31,289 nt of DNA, taken from IMG/VR virus record IMGVR_UViG_3300031758_000356, positions 1 to 31,289 of that record. One strand, given 5' to 3'. The notes under the pieces are model-generated. The model saw only the letters and a list, made by a program, of their open reading frames with translations, was not told where the DNA came from and searched no databases. The stretch comes from a virus. This document shows positions 22,373 through 30,124 of this stretch, piece by piece; position 1 is the first letter of the stretch; each line of letters begins with the position of its first letter. The position numbers and the translations under genes were made by a program.

Positions 22373-22933
22373 ATGGCGTTTAACTTTGAAGATCTAGAAG
22401 GCGTAGCTTCCGACCTACAGCAGATAGACGAGAGCGGTCTGTCGAAAGTTGCGTCCCTCGTGCGGAAACAGCTTGCACTCGAAGCACGAATCACGGACCT
22501 TGAAGCAGAACTCAAAGCTGCCAAAGCGCAGCTGGACTCAATATCGGGGGACTTGCTTCCTGCGGCTCTATCAGAACATGGGCTGTCACAGCTGAAGATG
22601 GCGGACGGGAGCGAGGTAAGCGTGTCTCGTTACTACGCTGCCTCTATCCCCAAAGACAGGGCAGAAGAAGCGTTTGCGTGGTTGCAAGAGAACGACTTTG
22701 CAGACATCGTGAAGAACCAGATCAGCACGTCGTTCGGTAGAAACGAGTCCAACCGCGCCAATGATCTGTTTCATAAGTTGGAACAAGAGGGGTATGCCCC
22801 CTCCCAAAAGCAGTGGGTGGAGCCAATGACGCTCAAGGCTTTTGTCAAAGAGCAGGTGGAAGCGGGAAGAGAAATACCGTCAGACCTGTTCGGCATCTTC
22901 ATTGGTGAAAAAGCGAAAATCCGGAGAAAGTAA
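22373..22933 (+). CDS. Conserved phage protein with N-terminal coiled coil
   Basis: This 186-residue protein starts at ATG 22373, with AAAGGA upstream. Residues 25-60 form a clear coiled coil (VRKQLALEARITDLEAELKA, then AKAQL). The following part has LKMADGSEVSVSRYYAASIP and FAWLQENDFADIVKNQI, and the C-terminus ends in IGEKAKIRRK. The protein type regularly precedes a phage ssDNA-binding protein, as here with zero bases between stop and next start. I do not know its function; a DNA-replication accessory role is inferred from context. Confidence 0.65.
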   Translation: MAFNFEDLEGVASDLQQIDESGLSKVASLVRKQLALEARITDLEAELKAAKAQLDSISGDLLPAALSEHGLSQLKMADGSEVSVSRYYAASIPKDRAEEAFAWLQENDFADIVKNQISTSFGRNESNRANDLFHKLEQEGYAPSQKQWVEPMTLKAFVKEQVEAGREIPSDLFGIFIGEKAKIRRK

Positions 22934-23758
22934 ATGGCTAACGCAGTTGCAAAGAAAGAAGCAGCTTCAAAGGAAGTGGCGGTGTACGACACCAGCGTGT
23001 TCGAGCAGTTCGCCAACGCAGGCATGGAGGATGTCCGCTCAGAGGATATGTCCGTACCATTCCTGCGTATCCTCGCGCAGCTGTCACCGCAGGTGAACAA
23101 GCGTGATGGTGCGTACGTCAACGGCGCAGAAGCGGGCATGATCTACAACACCGTGGCGAACGAAGTGTACAGCGGAGAAGATGGCGTGACCGTCATCCCC
23201 TGCTACTACAGCCGTCGCTACGTTGAGTGGAAGCCGCGCGAAAAAGGTGGCGGCTACGTCGCCAGCTACAACGCCGATGATCCTATCGTCTCGAAGTCCT
23301 ATCGTGACGACAAGGGCAACGACATCCTGCCGAACGGAAACCTGTTGACCAACACGGCGCAGTTCTTCGTTCTTATGATGCACCCCGACCTCGGCCCGCA
23401 GCGGTGCCTCATCACCATGAGCAGCACGCAGCTGAAGAAGGCCCGCAAGTGGCTGACGCAGATGCAGTCCTTGCAGGCCAAGGGCAAGAACGGAATGTTC
23501 ACGCTGCCCATGATGAGCCACAAGTATCGTCTTCGCACTGTCGAGGAGCGTAACGACAAGGGCTCGTGGTTCGGTTGGGACATCACGCGCGAAGGTCCGC
23601 TCGACATGGCTGACGAAGCAGACCTGTTCGAGATGGCGCTGAACTTCGCCAAGTCCATCAAGGCTGGCGAAGTGAAGGTGAAGGAAGAGATGGGCGAGGA
23701 GAGCTTTGGTAAGAGTTCCAATGCTCGTCCTGTGGACGACGACAACGTGCCTTTCTGA
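22934..23758 (+). CDS. Putative single-stranded DNA-binding protein
   Basis: This 274-residue protein starts at ATG 22934. The central part (about 35-240) is a conserved phage family with VPFLRILAQLSPQVNKRDG, IPCYYSRRYVEWKPREKGGG and a KYRLRTVEERNDKGSWFGW segment consistent with an OB-like, aromatic- and basic-rich nucleic-acid-binding surface. It ends in DDDNVPF, closely resembling the acidic SSB C-terminal tip (DDDIPF) that recruits replication proteins. It precedes primase, helicase and polymerase genes, which supports the assignment. The fold is not the bacterial SSB sequence type, so I call it putative. A likely terminator follows, suggesting that this protein is made in greater amounts than the downstream enzymes. 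Confidence 0.7.
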   Translation: MANAVAKKEAASKEVAVYDTSVFEQFANAGMEDVRSEDMSVPFLRILAQLSPQVNKRDGAYVNGAEAGMIYNTVANEVYSGEDGVTVIPCYYSRRYVEWKPREKGGGYVASYNADDPIVSKSYRDDKGNDILPNGNLLTNTAQFFVLMMHPDLGPQRCLITMSSTQLKKARKWLTQMQSLQAKGKNGMFTLPMMSHKYRLRTVEERNDKGSWFGWDITREGPLDMADEADLFEMALNFAKSIKAGEVKVKEEMGEESFGKSSNARPVDDDNVPF

Positions 23759-23779
23759 TAGGGCGTAAGGTCTATCCTC

Positions 23780-23810
23780 GGGGCGCTTGATCTAACGGGT
23801 CGAGCGCCCC
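23780..23810 (+). terminator. 13-base-pair hairpin after the ssDNA-binding protein gene
   Basis: GGGGCGCTTGATC (23780-23792) pairs with 23798-23810 with two wobbles around a five-base TAACG loop. Only a weak pyrimidine run (ATTCCCT) follows, so it may be a partial terminator or message stabiliser that raises the ratio of ssDNA-binding protein to the enzymes encoded beyond it. The whole spacer is 23759-23837. Confidence 0.7.
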
Positions 23811-23837
23811 ATTCCCTGTCACTTCGGAGTCTTAGAA

Positions 23838-25364
23838 ATGGACTTGGCACGGCGGTTTTTTGACCTCTTCAGAGGTAACGACCGAGCGCATGGAACTTTC
23901 AGCGTTCAAACCGACAGAGAGCGGGATGGGAAGAAACAAGGTGTAGCGCGCGTTCTCAAAGAAACAACGACCACTGACCATTGGGCCGCGCACATATCCG
24001 GCACGCAGGGTCTTGGCATCATCCCCATCAAGGACAACAACAGCTGTCACTGGGGCGCTATCGACATCGACGTTTACAACCTCGATCACAAGGTCCTGAT
24101 CTCGAAGATCAAGACGCTGAACATCCCCGGCATCGTCTGCCGCAGCAAGTCTGGCGGCGCGCACCTGTTTTTCTTTTTCAAGGAGGAGCTTCCGGCCTCG
24201 GTCCTCCAACCAAAGCTGCGCGACATCGCGTCAGTCCTCGGCTATGCGGGGTCGGAGATATTCCCAAAGCAGACGGAGATTCTTGTCGAGCGCGGGGACA
24301 CCGGCAACTTCCTGAACATGCCCTACTTCATGGGCGAGGACACGACGCGGTACGGGTTCAATCGTGATGGCGTGTCGCTTGGAATGTCAGAGTTCCTCGA
24401 CTACGCGGAGAGTATGCTCCTCGACCTTGATCCTTTCCTCGATGTCCAGACGAACACCGTCAAGGACGAGACAGTCCTTCCCAACGGACCCCCATGTCTC
24501 CAGCATCTTTGCTCAGAAGGGTTCGGAGAGGGGAGCAGGAACAACGCCCTGTTCAGCCTCGGCGTCTATGCGCGTCTGTCAGACAAGCAGAACTGGGAAA
24601 ACCTGATACAGAAATATAACATGGACTACATGAAGCCGCCGCTGCCAGCGAATGAGGTGGCGACGATCATCAAGCAGCTTCAAAAGAAAGAGTACTACTA
24701 CAAGTGCGAGGACCAACCCCTCGTCAACTTCTGCAACAAAAGCCTGTGCATGACGCGCAAGTACGGCGTCGGCCCCGGCGAGTTGAACAACGAGCTATCG
24801 AGCCTGACAAAGATCGACGGCGATCCGCCGATATGGTTGCTCAACGTCGATGGCAGTCGCGTCGAACTAAGCACAGAAGCCCTTGTCTCCCAGCTAGTTT
24901 TTCAACGCGAGTGCGTGGCGCAGGTGAACAAGTATCCTGTCGGCATGAGCGCAAAAGCGTGGCAGGCTCGGATGCAGGTGCTTCTCAACAATCTCACCAT
25001 CATCGAGGTCCCGCCGGACGCGACCCTCAAGGGAGCCTTCGAAGACCTGCTGTTCTCGTTCTGCTGCGACCGAGCCAAGGGCACCGAACGCGAGGACATT
25101 CTGCAAGGCATCGCCGTCTGGATGAAAGGTCGCGTCTACTTCCAGATCAAGGACGTGATGAAGCATCTGCTGGTGAACGACTTCAAGACCTACACGTCGA
25201 ACCGGATCGCGCTGCGTGTGAAGGAGTTGGGTGCGGAGAAGATGTTCTGGCAGGTCAAGGGGAAGGGTGTCCACGTCTGGGGCTTTCCAGAGGAGTTCTT
25301 CGGCAGCGCGAGTTCTGTCAACCTCGACCTGCCCGAACGCAAGCGCCGGGACGACATCCTATGA
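23838..25364 (+). CDS. Archaeo-eukaryotic-type primase (PrimPol, TOTE-like)
   Basis: This 508-residue protein starts at ATG 23838. It has the archaeo-eukaryotic primase core: D76-x-D78 in WGAIDIDVY (metal-binding motif I) and S105-G-G-A-H109 in SKSGGAHLFFFF (nucleotide-binding sxH motif). The spacing resembles the TOTE/PrimPol group. A C-terminal part shows a PriCT-like helical segment (PLPANEVATIIKQLQKKEYY) and cysteines C290, C299 and C304 that may bind zinc, followed by about 190 further residues. It would lay down RNA or DNA primers on the phage template. It overlaps the helicase by four bases (ATGA). No DnaG-type or T7-type primase is visible, so this is presumably the replisome primase. 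Confidence 0.85.
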   Translation: MDLARRFFDLFRGNDRAHGTFSVQTDRERDGKKQGVARVLKETTTTDHWAAHISGTQGLGIIPIKDNNSCHWGAIDIDVYNLDHKVLISKIKTLNIPGIVCRSKSGGAHLFFFFKEELPASVLQPKLRDIASVLGYAGSEIFPKQTEILVERGDTGNFLNMPYFMGEDTTRYGFNRDGVSLGMSEFLDYAESMLLDLDPFLDVQTNTVKDETVLPNGPPCLQHLCSEGFGEGSRNNALFSLGVYARLSDKQNWENLIQKYNMDYMKPPLPANEVATIIKQLQKKEYYYKCEDQPLVNFCNKSLCMTRKYGVGPGELNNELSSLTKIDGDPPIWLLNVDGSRVELSTEALVSQLVFQRECVAQVNKYPVGMSAKAWQARMQVLLNNLTIIEVPPDATLKGAFEDLLFSFCCDRAKGTEREDILQGIAVWMKGRVYFQIKDVMKHLLVNDFKTYTSNRIALRVKELGAEKMFWQVKGKGVHVWGFPEEFFGSASSVNLDLPERKRRDDIL

Positions 25365-26878
25365 ACATCATCCTTGGACCTCCCGGAACAGGGAAGACGA
25401 CCCGTCTTCTGACGCTCGTCGAGAGCTACATGGAAGCGGGTGTCCCGCCCGACCGGATCGGATACCTGTCGTTCACAAGACGTGCCGCGCACGAGGCGAT
25501 CTCCCGCGCCTGCGCCCGCTTCAAGATGACAGAGAAGGACTTCCCGTACTTCCGGACGCTGCACAGTCTGGCCTACCACCAGCTTGGTATTGGCAAGAAC
25601 AGCATCATGACCGGCAAGCACTACCGGGAAGTTGGTGACTGGCTGAAGATCGGCGGCTTCTCCGATGGGACCACGCTTCCCGAAGGGCCGTTCGCGGACT
25701 TCGGCTTTGGCGACAAGTTCCTGGAGATCATCAACATCGCCCGCATCTGCAAGACGCCGCTGCGCGAGGTCTACAACGGATCGTCTGTCCCGCTGCGGAC
25801 GGACTGGAGCCGCGTGGACTACGTGGATCGGGGGCTGCGCGTCTACAAGAAAGACAATCACGTCTACGACTACACCGACATGCTCGAAATGTTCATCGAG
25901 CGCGAGGTCGCCCCCAGCCTTGAGGTCGTGCTGATCGACGAGGTGCAGGACCTGTCACCGCTCCAGTGGCAGATGGTTCACGCCATCATCGCCAAAGCTA
26001 AAGAAGTCTACATCGCAGGTGATGACGACCAAGCGATCTATCGCTGGGCGGGCGCTGACGTGGATTACTTCGTCCGGCTTGAGGGTAAGGTGGAGGTGCT
26101 GGGCCAGAGCTACCGCATCCCTGCCGCACATCACGACATCAGCCAGAAGGTCATCAACCGGATCTACAACCGCCGCCAAAAGGACTTCCTGCCACGGGAA
26201 GACAAAGGCGAGGTGCAGTGGTACAGGCACAGCGAAGAAGTGGACCTGTCAGCCGGTGACTGGCTGCTGCTGTCGCGCACAAGAAAAGGCGCTAACAATC
26301 TGGAGCAGGAGGTTCGGCAGCGCGGGTTCCTTTACTCGTACAACGCCAGCACCAGCATCGAGTCCGAGATCGTTGACGCGGTGAGGAACTGGACCGACCT
26401 GCGCGAAGGCAAGCGCCTACGCGCGTCTGACATCAAGAAGATTTACAAGTACATGGCGCTGGGGACAGAGGTCGCCTACGGCCATAAGACGATGCCGGGG
26501 GTGGACGATACGCTGTTCTTGGGTATCGACGATCTGATCTCGGACCACGGCCTTTTGCATACGCGCCCGTGGGAAGAAAGCATGGCGAAGATCCCCGAGG
26601 TGGATCGCCGCTACCTTCAAATCTGCATCCGCAACAACGAGTCCTTCAAGGACAAGCCCCGCATCACGATCTCCACAATACACGGGGCGAAAGGAGGAGA
26701 GGCGACCAGCGTCCTGTTGCTGACAGATGGCGTCCGCCGAAACAACAGCCTATGGAAACGCAATGCCTACGACGAAGACGACGAGGCCAGAGTCTTCTAC
26801 GTGGGTCTGACGCGGGCGAAGAAGAGCCTGCATCTCATTCATCCAATGGTGTCGAGGGGCTATGACATCCCACACTAG
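25361..26878 (+). CDS. UvrD/PcrA-like SF1 DNA helicase
   Basis: The start is ATG 25361 in the ATGA overlap with the primase; 505 residues result. Motifs are complete for superfamily 1A: Walker A GPPGTGKTT (6-14), IGYLSFTRRAAHEA (Ia), LIDEVQDLSP with D193-E194 (II), GDDDQAIYRWAGAD (III), GQSYRIP (IV), TISTIHGAKGGEA (V) and VFYVGLTRAKKSLHL (VI, R485). It lacks the long 2B insertions of bacterial UvrD, consistent with a compact phage form. It would unwind DNA with 3'-5' polarity, by analogy. Placement between primase and polymerase suggests a role as the main replication helicase, because no DnaB-like gene is seen. Confidence 0.92.
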   Translation: MNIILGPPGTGKTTRLLTLVESYMEAGVPPDRIGYLSFTRRAAHEAISRACARFKMTEKDFPYFRTLHSLAYHQLGIGKNSIMTGKHYREVGDWLKIGGFSDGTTLPEGPFADFGFGDKFLEIINIARICKTPLREVYNGSSVPLRTDWSRVDYVDRGLRVYKKDNHVYDYTDMLEMFIEREVAPSLEVVLIDEVQDLSPLQWQMVHAIIAKAKEVYIAGDDDQAIYRWAGADVDYFVRLEGKVEVLGQSYRIPAAHHDISQKVINRIYNRRQKDFLPREDKGEVQWYRHSEEVDLSAGDWLLLSRTRKGANNLEQEVRQRGFLYSYNASTSIESEIVDAVRNWTDLREGKRLRASDIKKIYKYMALGTEVAYGHKTMPGVDDTLFLGIDDLISDHGLLHTRPWEESMAKIPEVDRRYLQICIRNNESFKDKPRITISTIHGAKGGEATSVLLLTDGVRRNNSLWKRNAYDEDDEARVFYVGLTRAKKSLHLIHPMVSRGYDIPH

Positions 26879-27086
26879 CCCCGCGATCCTCCGCGCAGTC
26901 TGCCACTGCGCCTTGGAATCCCACCTCCTCACACGTCGAGGACTGAAAAAGAAGTGGCCTATGTGCTACTGCGGCAAGCCCATGAGGATAGAAAATGTCA
27001 CAGATACCGCTCTTCCAAACAGTCTCCGAGTGGGTGATGCCGGACGGCTTCCCGAACCTGTCAGAAGCACGGGAGATAGCGATTGA
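26862..27086 (+). CDS. Possible small zinc-ribbon protein between helicase and polymerase
   Basis: A 74-residue frame starts at ATG 26862, four bases after GAGG, overlapping the helicase end by 17 bases. It shows two Cys-x-Cys pairs (C14/C16 in VCHCALE and C35/C37 in WPMCYCGKPM) separated by a basic stretch (TRRGLKKK), as in small zinc ribbons. The last ~30 codons overlap the polymerase start in another frame (26995-27086), which is unusual. The WPMCYCGKPM segment fills the otherwise empty 116 bases between helicase and polymerase, which supports a real gene. The function is unknown. Confidence 0.5.
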   Translation: MTSHTSPAILRAVCHCALESHLLTRRGLKKKWPMCYCGKPMRIENVTDTALPNSLRVGDAGRLPEPVRSTGDSD

Positions 27087-28878
27087 CCTTGAAACCTACG
27101 ACCCGCAACTGAAAGAGCGTGGGAGTGGGTGGCCCACCAAGAACGGGCACATCATCGGCATCGCTGTCGCCACGGACTTCGGAGCTTGGTACTTCCCGAT
27201 CCGTCACCAAAGCGGCGGGAACATGGACCCCGACGTGGTGATCCGCTGGTTGAAGCGCATCTGCTCCGACCCGTCAAAGGACTACATCTTCCATAACGCA
27301 AGCTACGACGTGGGCTGGCTGCTGACAGAAGGCGTCGAGATCAAGGGCCGCGTCGTTGACACGATGGTCGCCGCTCCGCTGATTGACGAGAACCGCTTCA
27401 GCTATGCGCTGACAAACCTCGGACGCGATTACCTTTACGAGAAGAAGGACGAGCGCCTGCTGCGCGAAGCCGCCGCCGAGTGGAGCGTCGATGCGAAAGC
27501 GGAGATGTACAAGCTCCCGCCCCAATACGTCGGTCCGTATGCAGAGCAGGATGCTGCCCTGACCCTGCGCCTGTGGCGCCACTTCCAAGGGCTCATCATC
27601 AAGGAGGATGTCTCAAGCATCTTCGACCTTGAACTGCGTGTCCTGCGGACCACCGTGAAGATGCGCCAGCGTGGCGTGCGCGTGGACGTGGAAGGCGCGG
27701 AGGCTGTGCGCCGGGATCTTGAAGGGCGCGAGAAGGCGATCCTTCACGCGATCAAGAAGGAGCATGGGCTCGACGTTGACATCTGGGCGGCGGTGAGCGT
27801 GGCGAAGGTCTTCGACAGCGCGGGCCTGACATACCCGAGAACGGAGGCGACCAACGCGCCGAGCTTCACGAAGGAGTTCCTGTCCTCGAACAAGCATCCG
27901 CTCCCGAAGCAGATCGTACTGGCGCGCGAGTACAACAAAGCCCGCACCACGTTCATCGACGCGATCACGAAGTACGAACACAACGGTCGCATCCACGCCG
28001 ACATCCACCAGCTGCGGTCTGACAGCGGCGGCACAATCACGGGCCGCTTCAGCTACTCGAACCCCAACCTCCAGCAGCTGCCCGCCCGGAACGAGGAGAT
28101 CGGGCCGATGATCCGGGGGCTGTTCCTGCCAGAAGAAGGACAGCAGTGGGGGAGCTTCGACTACTCCTCCCAAGAACCCCGGATCGTGGTCCACTACGCA
28201 TCGCTCTTGGGATTGCTCGGGGCCGACGACTTCGTGGAGAAGTATCAGGCTGACAAGTACTCCGACTTCCACCAGATCGCCGCCGACATCGTGGGCGTCC
28301 CGCGCAAGCAAGCAAAGACCATCAACCTTGGACTCTTCTACGGGATGGGCGTGACCAAACTCGCCGCGCAGCTGGGCTTGGACATGGCAGATGCGAAGGA
28401 CTTGTTCGCCAAGTATCACCAGCAGGTCCCGTTCGTGAAGGACATCAGCGAGTACGTCTCCAACCGAGCAGGGACCAAGGGCTTCGTCCGCACGCTGCTG
28501 GGGCGTAAGTGCCGCTACGATAAGTGGGAGCCCTCTCTGTTCGGGGTCCACAAACCAATGCCCTACGACGAAGCCTTCGCGACCTACGGCAAGGGCATCC
28601 GCCGCGCCTTCACCTACAAGGCCCTGAACGGCCTGATCCAAGGATCAGCCGCCGACCAAACCAAAATGGCGATGGTGACGCTCGATGACGAAGGGATGCT
28701 GCCGCTTGTCCAGATCCACGACGAACTGGCGATGACGGTCCCCGACAGGAAGACCGCCGAGCGCATCGCGGAGATCATGGAAACCTGCGTCGGACTGCAA
28801 GTCCCGTCAGTGGTTGACGCAGAGTTTGGAAAATCATGGGGTTACGCTACAAAGAAGATTGACGATGCTTGGTCCTGA
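26995..28878 (+). CDS. polA: Family A DNA polymerase with 3'-5' exonuclease domain
   Basis: This 627-residue protein starts at ATG 26995 after AGGATAG. The N-terminal proofreading exonuclease has Exo I D31-x-E33 (AIDLETYD), Exo II with D105 (FHNASYDVGW) and Exo III with Y182 and D186 (YAEQDAAL). The polymerase part has motif A with D389 (SFDYSSQEPR), motif B (RKQAKTINLGLFYG) and motif C H575-D576-E577 (IHDELAM). The 5'-3' exonuclease domain is absent, as usual for phage enzymes. The residue aligned with E. coli Pol I Phe762 is Leu445. It copies the phage genome with the upstream primase and helicase. Confidence 0.95.
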   Translation: MSQIPLFQTVSEWVMPDGFPNLSEAREIAIDLETYDPQLKERGSGWPTKNGHIIGIAVATDFGAWYFPIRHQSGGNMDPDVVIRWLKRICSDPSKDYIFHNASYDVGWLLTEGVEIKGRVVDTMVAAPLIDENRFSYALTNLGRDYLYEKKDERLLREAAAEWSVDAKAEMYKLPPQYVGPYAEQDAALTLRLWRHFQGLIIKEDVSSIFDLELRVLRTTVKMRQRGVRVDVEGAEAVRRDLEGREKAILHAIKKEHGLDVDIWAAVSVAKVFDSAGLTYPRTEATNAPSFTKEFLSSNKHPLPKQIVLAREYNKARTTFIDAITKYEHNGRIHADIHQLRSDSGGTITGRFSYSNPNLQQLPARNEEIGPMIRGLFLPEEGQQWGSFDYSSQEPRIVVHYASLLGLLGADDFVEKYQADKYSDFHQIAADIVGVPRKQAKTINLGLFYGMGVTKLAAQLGLDMADAKDLFAKYHQQVPFVKDISEYVSNRAGTKGFVRTLLGRKCRYDKWEPSLFGVHKPMPYDEAFATYGKGIRRAFTYKALNGLIQGSAADQTKMAMVTLDDEGMLPLVQIHDELAMTVPDRKTAERIAEIMETCVGLQVPSVVDAEFGKSWGYATKKIDDAWS

Positions 28879-29005
28879 TTCGCTGCTCCACCGCCGACTC
28901 GTTAACCTGCTGCGCGAGAGCGGGCTTGGTCTGTCAGAAGCTGAACAGCTGGCAGGTAGGGTCCTCGCCCTCGTCATGTCGTTTGTCAACAGAAGGTTAA
29001 TCTGA
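28865..29005 (+). CDS. Small hypothetical protein after the polymerase
   Basis: A 46-residue frame starts at ATG 28865, 14 bases before the polymerase gene ends, and stops at 29003-29005. It is helical and Leu/Arg-rich (LLHRRLVNLLRESGLGLSEA, then EQLAGRVLALVMSFVNRR). I recognise no family. The overlap with the polymerase suggests translational coupling. A promoter for the next gene lies within its last codons. Confidence 0.55.
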   Translation: MLGPDSLLHRRLVNLLRESGLGLSEAEQLAGRVLALVMSFVNRRLI

Positions 29006-29011
29006 TATAAA
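28983..29011 (+). promoter_or_regulatory. Strong sigma-70-type promoter for the winged-helix gene
   Basis: TTGTCA (28983-28988) and TATAAA (29006-29011) each match consensus at 5 of 6 positions with a 17-base spacer and a TG one base before the -10 hexamer. The expected transcription start, about seven bases after the -10 hexamer, falls at 29018, exactly on the ATG of the downstream gene. Confidence 0.75.
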
Positions 29012-29017
29012 GTTCTC

Positions 29018-29386
29018 ATGTCGATCTTGGTTGAAGTCCGTCAGGAAAGAGACAAGCTCAAGCAAAAGCTTGAGGGGATAACGCAGAAGCGGGACATCGA
29101 GAGTCTCCCGTATTCGATGGCGTTTCTCCTGCCGCGTCAGCTTGCCCACATTCTGCGGGCTCTTCACCTTGAGGCGGATGCTGTCAACCGGGATGAGATC
29201 CTGTCCATTATCACGATGACAGGGCGTAGCGCGGAGATCCAATCCTCGCGGGTGGTGGACGTAGCAATATGCCGACTCAACAAGAGGCTCAAGGAACACG
29301 GCTTGCGTGTCAGGAACCTTCGCGGAGTCGGCTTCTATTTTAACGCACAGGATAAAGCCACGATCAAGAAGATCATGGCTCGTTAA
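29018..29386 (+). CDS. Winged-helix DNA-binding protein (OmpR/PhoB-like fold)
   Basis: This 122-residue protein starts at ATG 29018. An in-frame TGA five codons upstream means it cannot begin earlier. Residues 4-20 form a charged helix. Residues 35-108 resemble the OmpR/PhoB-type C-terminal winged helix: a first helix pair (RQLAHILRALHL), the recognition-helix region SSRVVDVAICRLNKRLKEHG, and the wing VRNLRGVGFYF, very close to the VRGVGYRF ending of response regulators. There is no receiver domain. It is probably a phage transcription regulator; its targets could be the nearby promoters. No Shine-Dalgarno sequence is visible and the message may be leaderless. Its end overlaps the convergent gene by four bases. 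Confidence 0.75.
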   Translation: MSILVEVRQERDKLKQKLEGITQKRDIESLPYSMAFLLPRQLAHILRALHLEADAVNRDEILSIITMTGRSAEIQSSRVVDVAICRLNKRLKEHGLRVRNLRGVGFYFNAQDKATIKKIMAR

Positions 29387-29673
29387 TGATACAGCGACAG
29401 AAGCCAGTCCCGCGCTTCCTTTTTTGAGAAGCACAGGCGCACGTCGCCGTGCACCGTGACAGCGCGATAGGCCTTGCCCTCGCGCTTATCCAACTCAGTG
29501 ACGTTTATCCAGCCCACGACCTTCTCGAAGTAGGTGAGCGTGAACGTCCCGTCCCCTTCCTGCGTCAGCTGGATCGGGTTGCTCCCCGGCACTCTGGCCG
29601 GGGCCTCCTTCTTTTCTGGCGCTGTCATCACGACCCCGCACATATCAGCGATGTCTTTCGGGAGAGCGTCCAT
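29383..29673 (-). CDS. Hypothetical phage early protein
   Basis: This 96-residue protein starts at ATG 29673, eight bases after GGGGAGG on the minus strand. The first 35 residues are Pro/Ala/Lys-rich and probably flexible. The remainder forms strands with QEGDGTFTLTYFEKVVGWIN, AVTVHGDVRLCFSKKEARDW and a helical end. I do not recognise a family. It is the last gene of a leftward operon and its stop overlaps that of the convergent winged-helix gene. Confidence 0.65.
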   Translation of the reverse strand: MDALPKDIADMCGVVMTAPEKKEAPARVPGSNPIQLTQEGDGTFTLTYFEKVVGWINVTELDKREGKAYRAVTVHGDVRLCFSKKEARDWLLSLYH

Positions 29674-29675
29674 CC

Positions 29676-30041
29676 TTACGCCTCCCCGTAAGGGAGGCCG
29701 TGAGAGAACGCGATGGCCTGCGCGATGTTCAAGAACTTGATGCCGGGAATGTCCGTCACCTCGTCCGGAAGACCAAGCGTGTGGCCCTCGTCGTCAACGT
29801 CGCCCAGAACAAGCCCGTTGCCAGCCAGCGGCTGCGGCCAGCCGGGGAGCAGGAAGAAATGCTCCGGCGCGTTCAGCAGACCCTCATCGTCAACGAAGAT
29901 GCTGACCTTGTGCCCACCAACCTCGGCATACACAACGTCGAACAGCTCGCAGCCGATCAGGTCGTAAATGGTTTTGTAGTCGCCGCTGTACTCGACAGGG
30001 GTAACGGTCTTGTCGGTGGCGTTGATAAGAAGAGCTTTCAT
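29676..30041 (-). CDS. DUF3846-like phage protein
   Basis: This 121-residue protein starts at ATG 30041, with AAAGG ten bases upstream and a promoter at 30078-30106. The sequence follows the DUF3846 pattern: MKALLINATDKTVTPVEYSG, then YDLIGCELFDVV, FVDDEGLLN, and WPQPLAGNGLVLGDVDDEG. This family is widespread in phages and plasmids and has no established function. It would be the first gene of the leftward pair 30041-29383. The protein is soluble and alpha/beta. Confidence is good for family, nil for activity. Confidence 0.75.
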   Translation of the reverse strand: MKALLINATDKTVTPVEYSGDYKTIYDLIGCELFDVVYAEVGGHKVSIFVDDEGLLNAPEHFFLLPGWPQPLAGNGLVLGDVDDEGHTLGLPDEVTDIPGIKFLNIAQAIAFSHGLPYGEA

Positions 30042-30077
30042 CGTCGCAAACCTTTCTACGTTGTTGCGATGGAAGGG

Positions 30078-30106
30078 AGATTAACTGACCTGTTAAAGCT
30101 AGTCAA
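30078..30106 (-). promoter_or_regulatory. Possible sigma-70 promoter for the DUF3846-like gene
   Basis: On the minus strand TTGACT (30106-30101) and TAATCT (30083-30078) are separated by 17 bases, matching at 5 of 6 and 3 of 6 positions. It lies in the 83-base spacer 30042-30124, which holds no gene. A T-rich stretch on the plus strand (30114-30127) adds AT-rich DNA just upstream. Confidence 0.5.
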
Positions 30107-30124
30107 CCCCCCTTCTTTATTTTT

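Noticed and set aside
24704-25360. Upstream extension of the SF1 helicase (start at 24704)
   Set aside because: The extension overlaps the primase in another frame with Arg/Pro-rich sequence lacking similarity; ATG 25361 gives a start directly before Walker A and an ATGA overlap, the usual arrangement.
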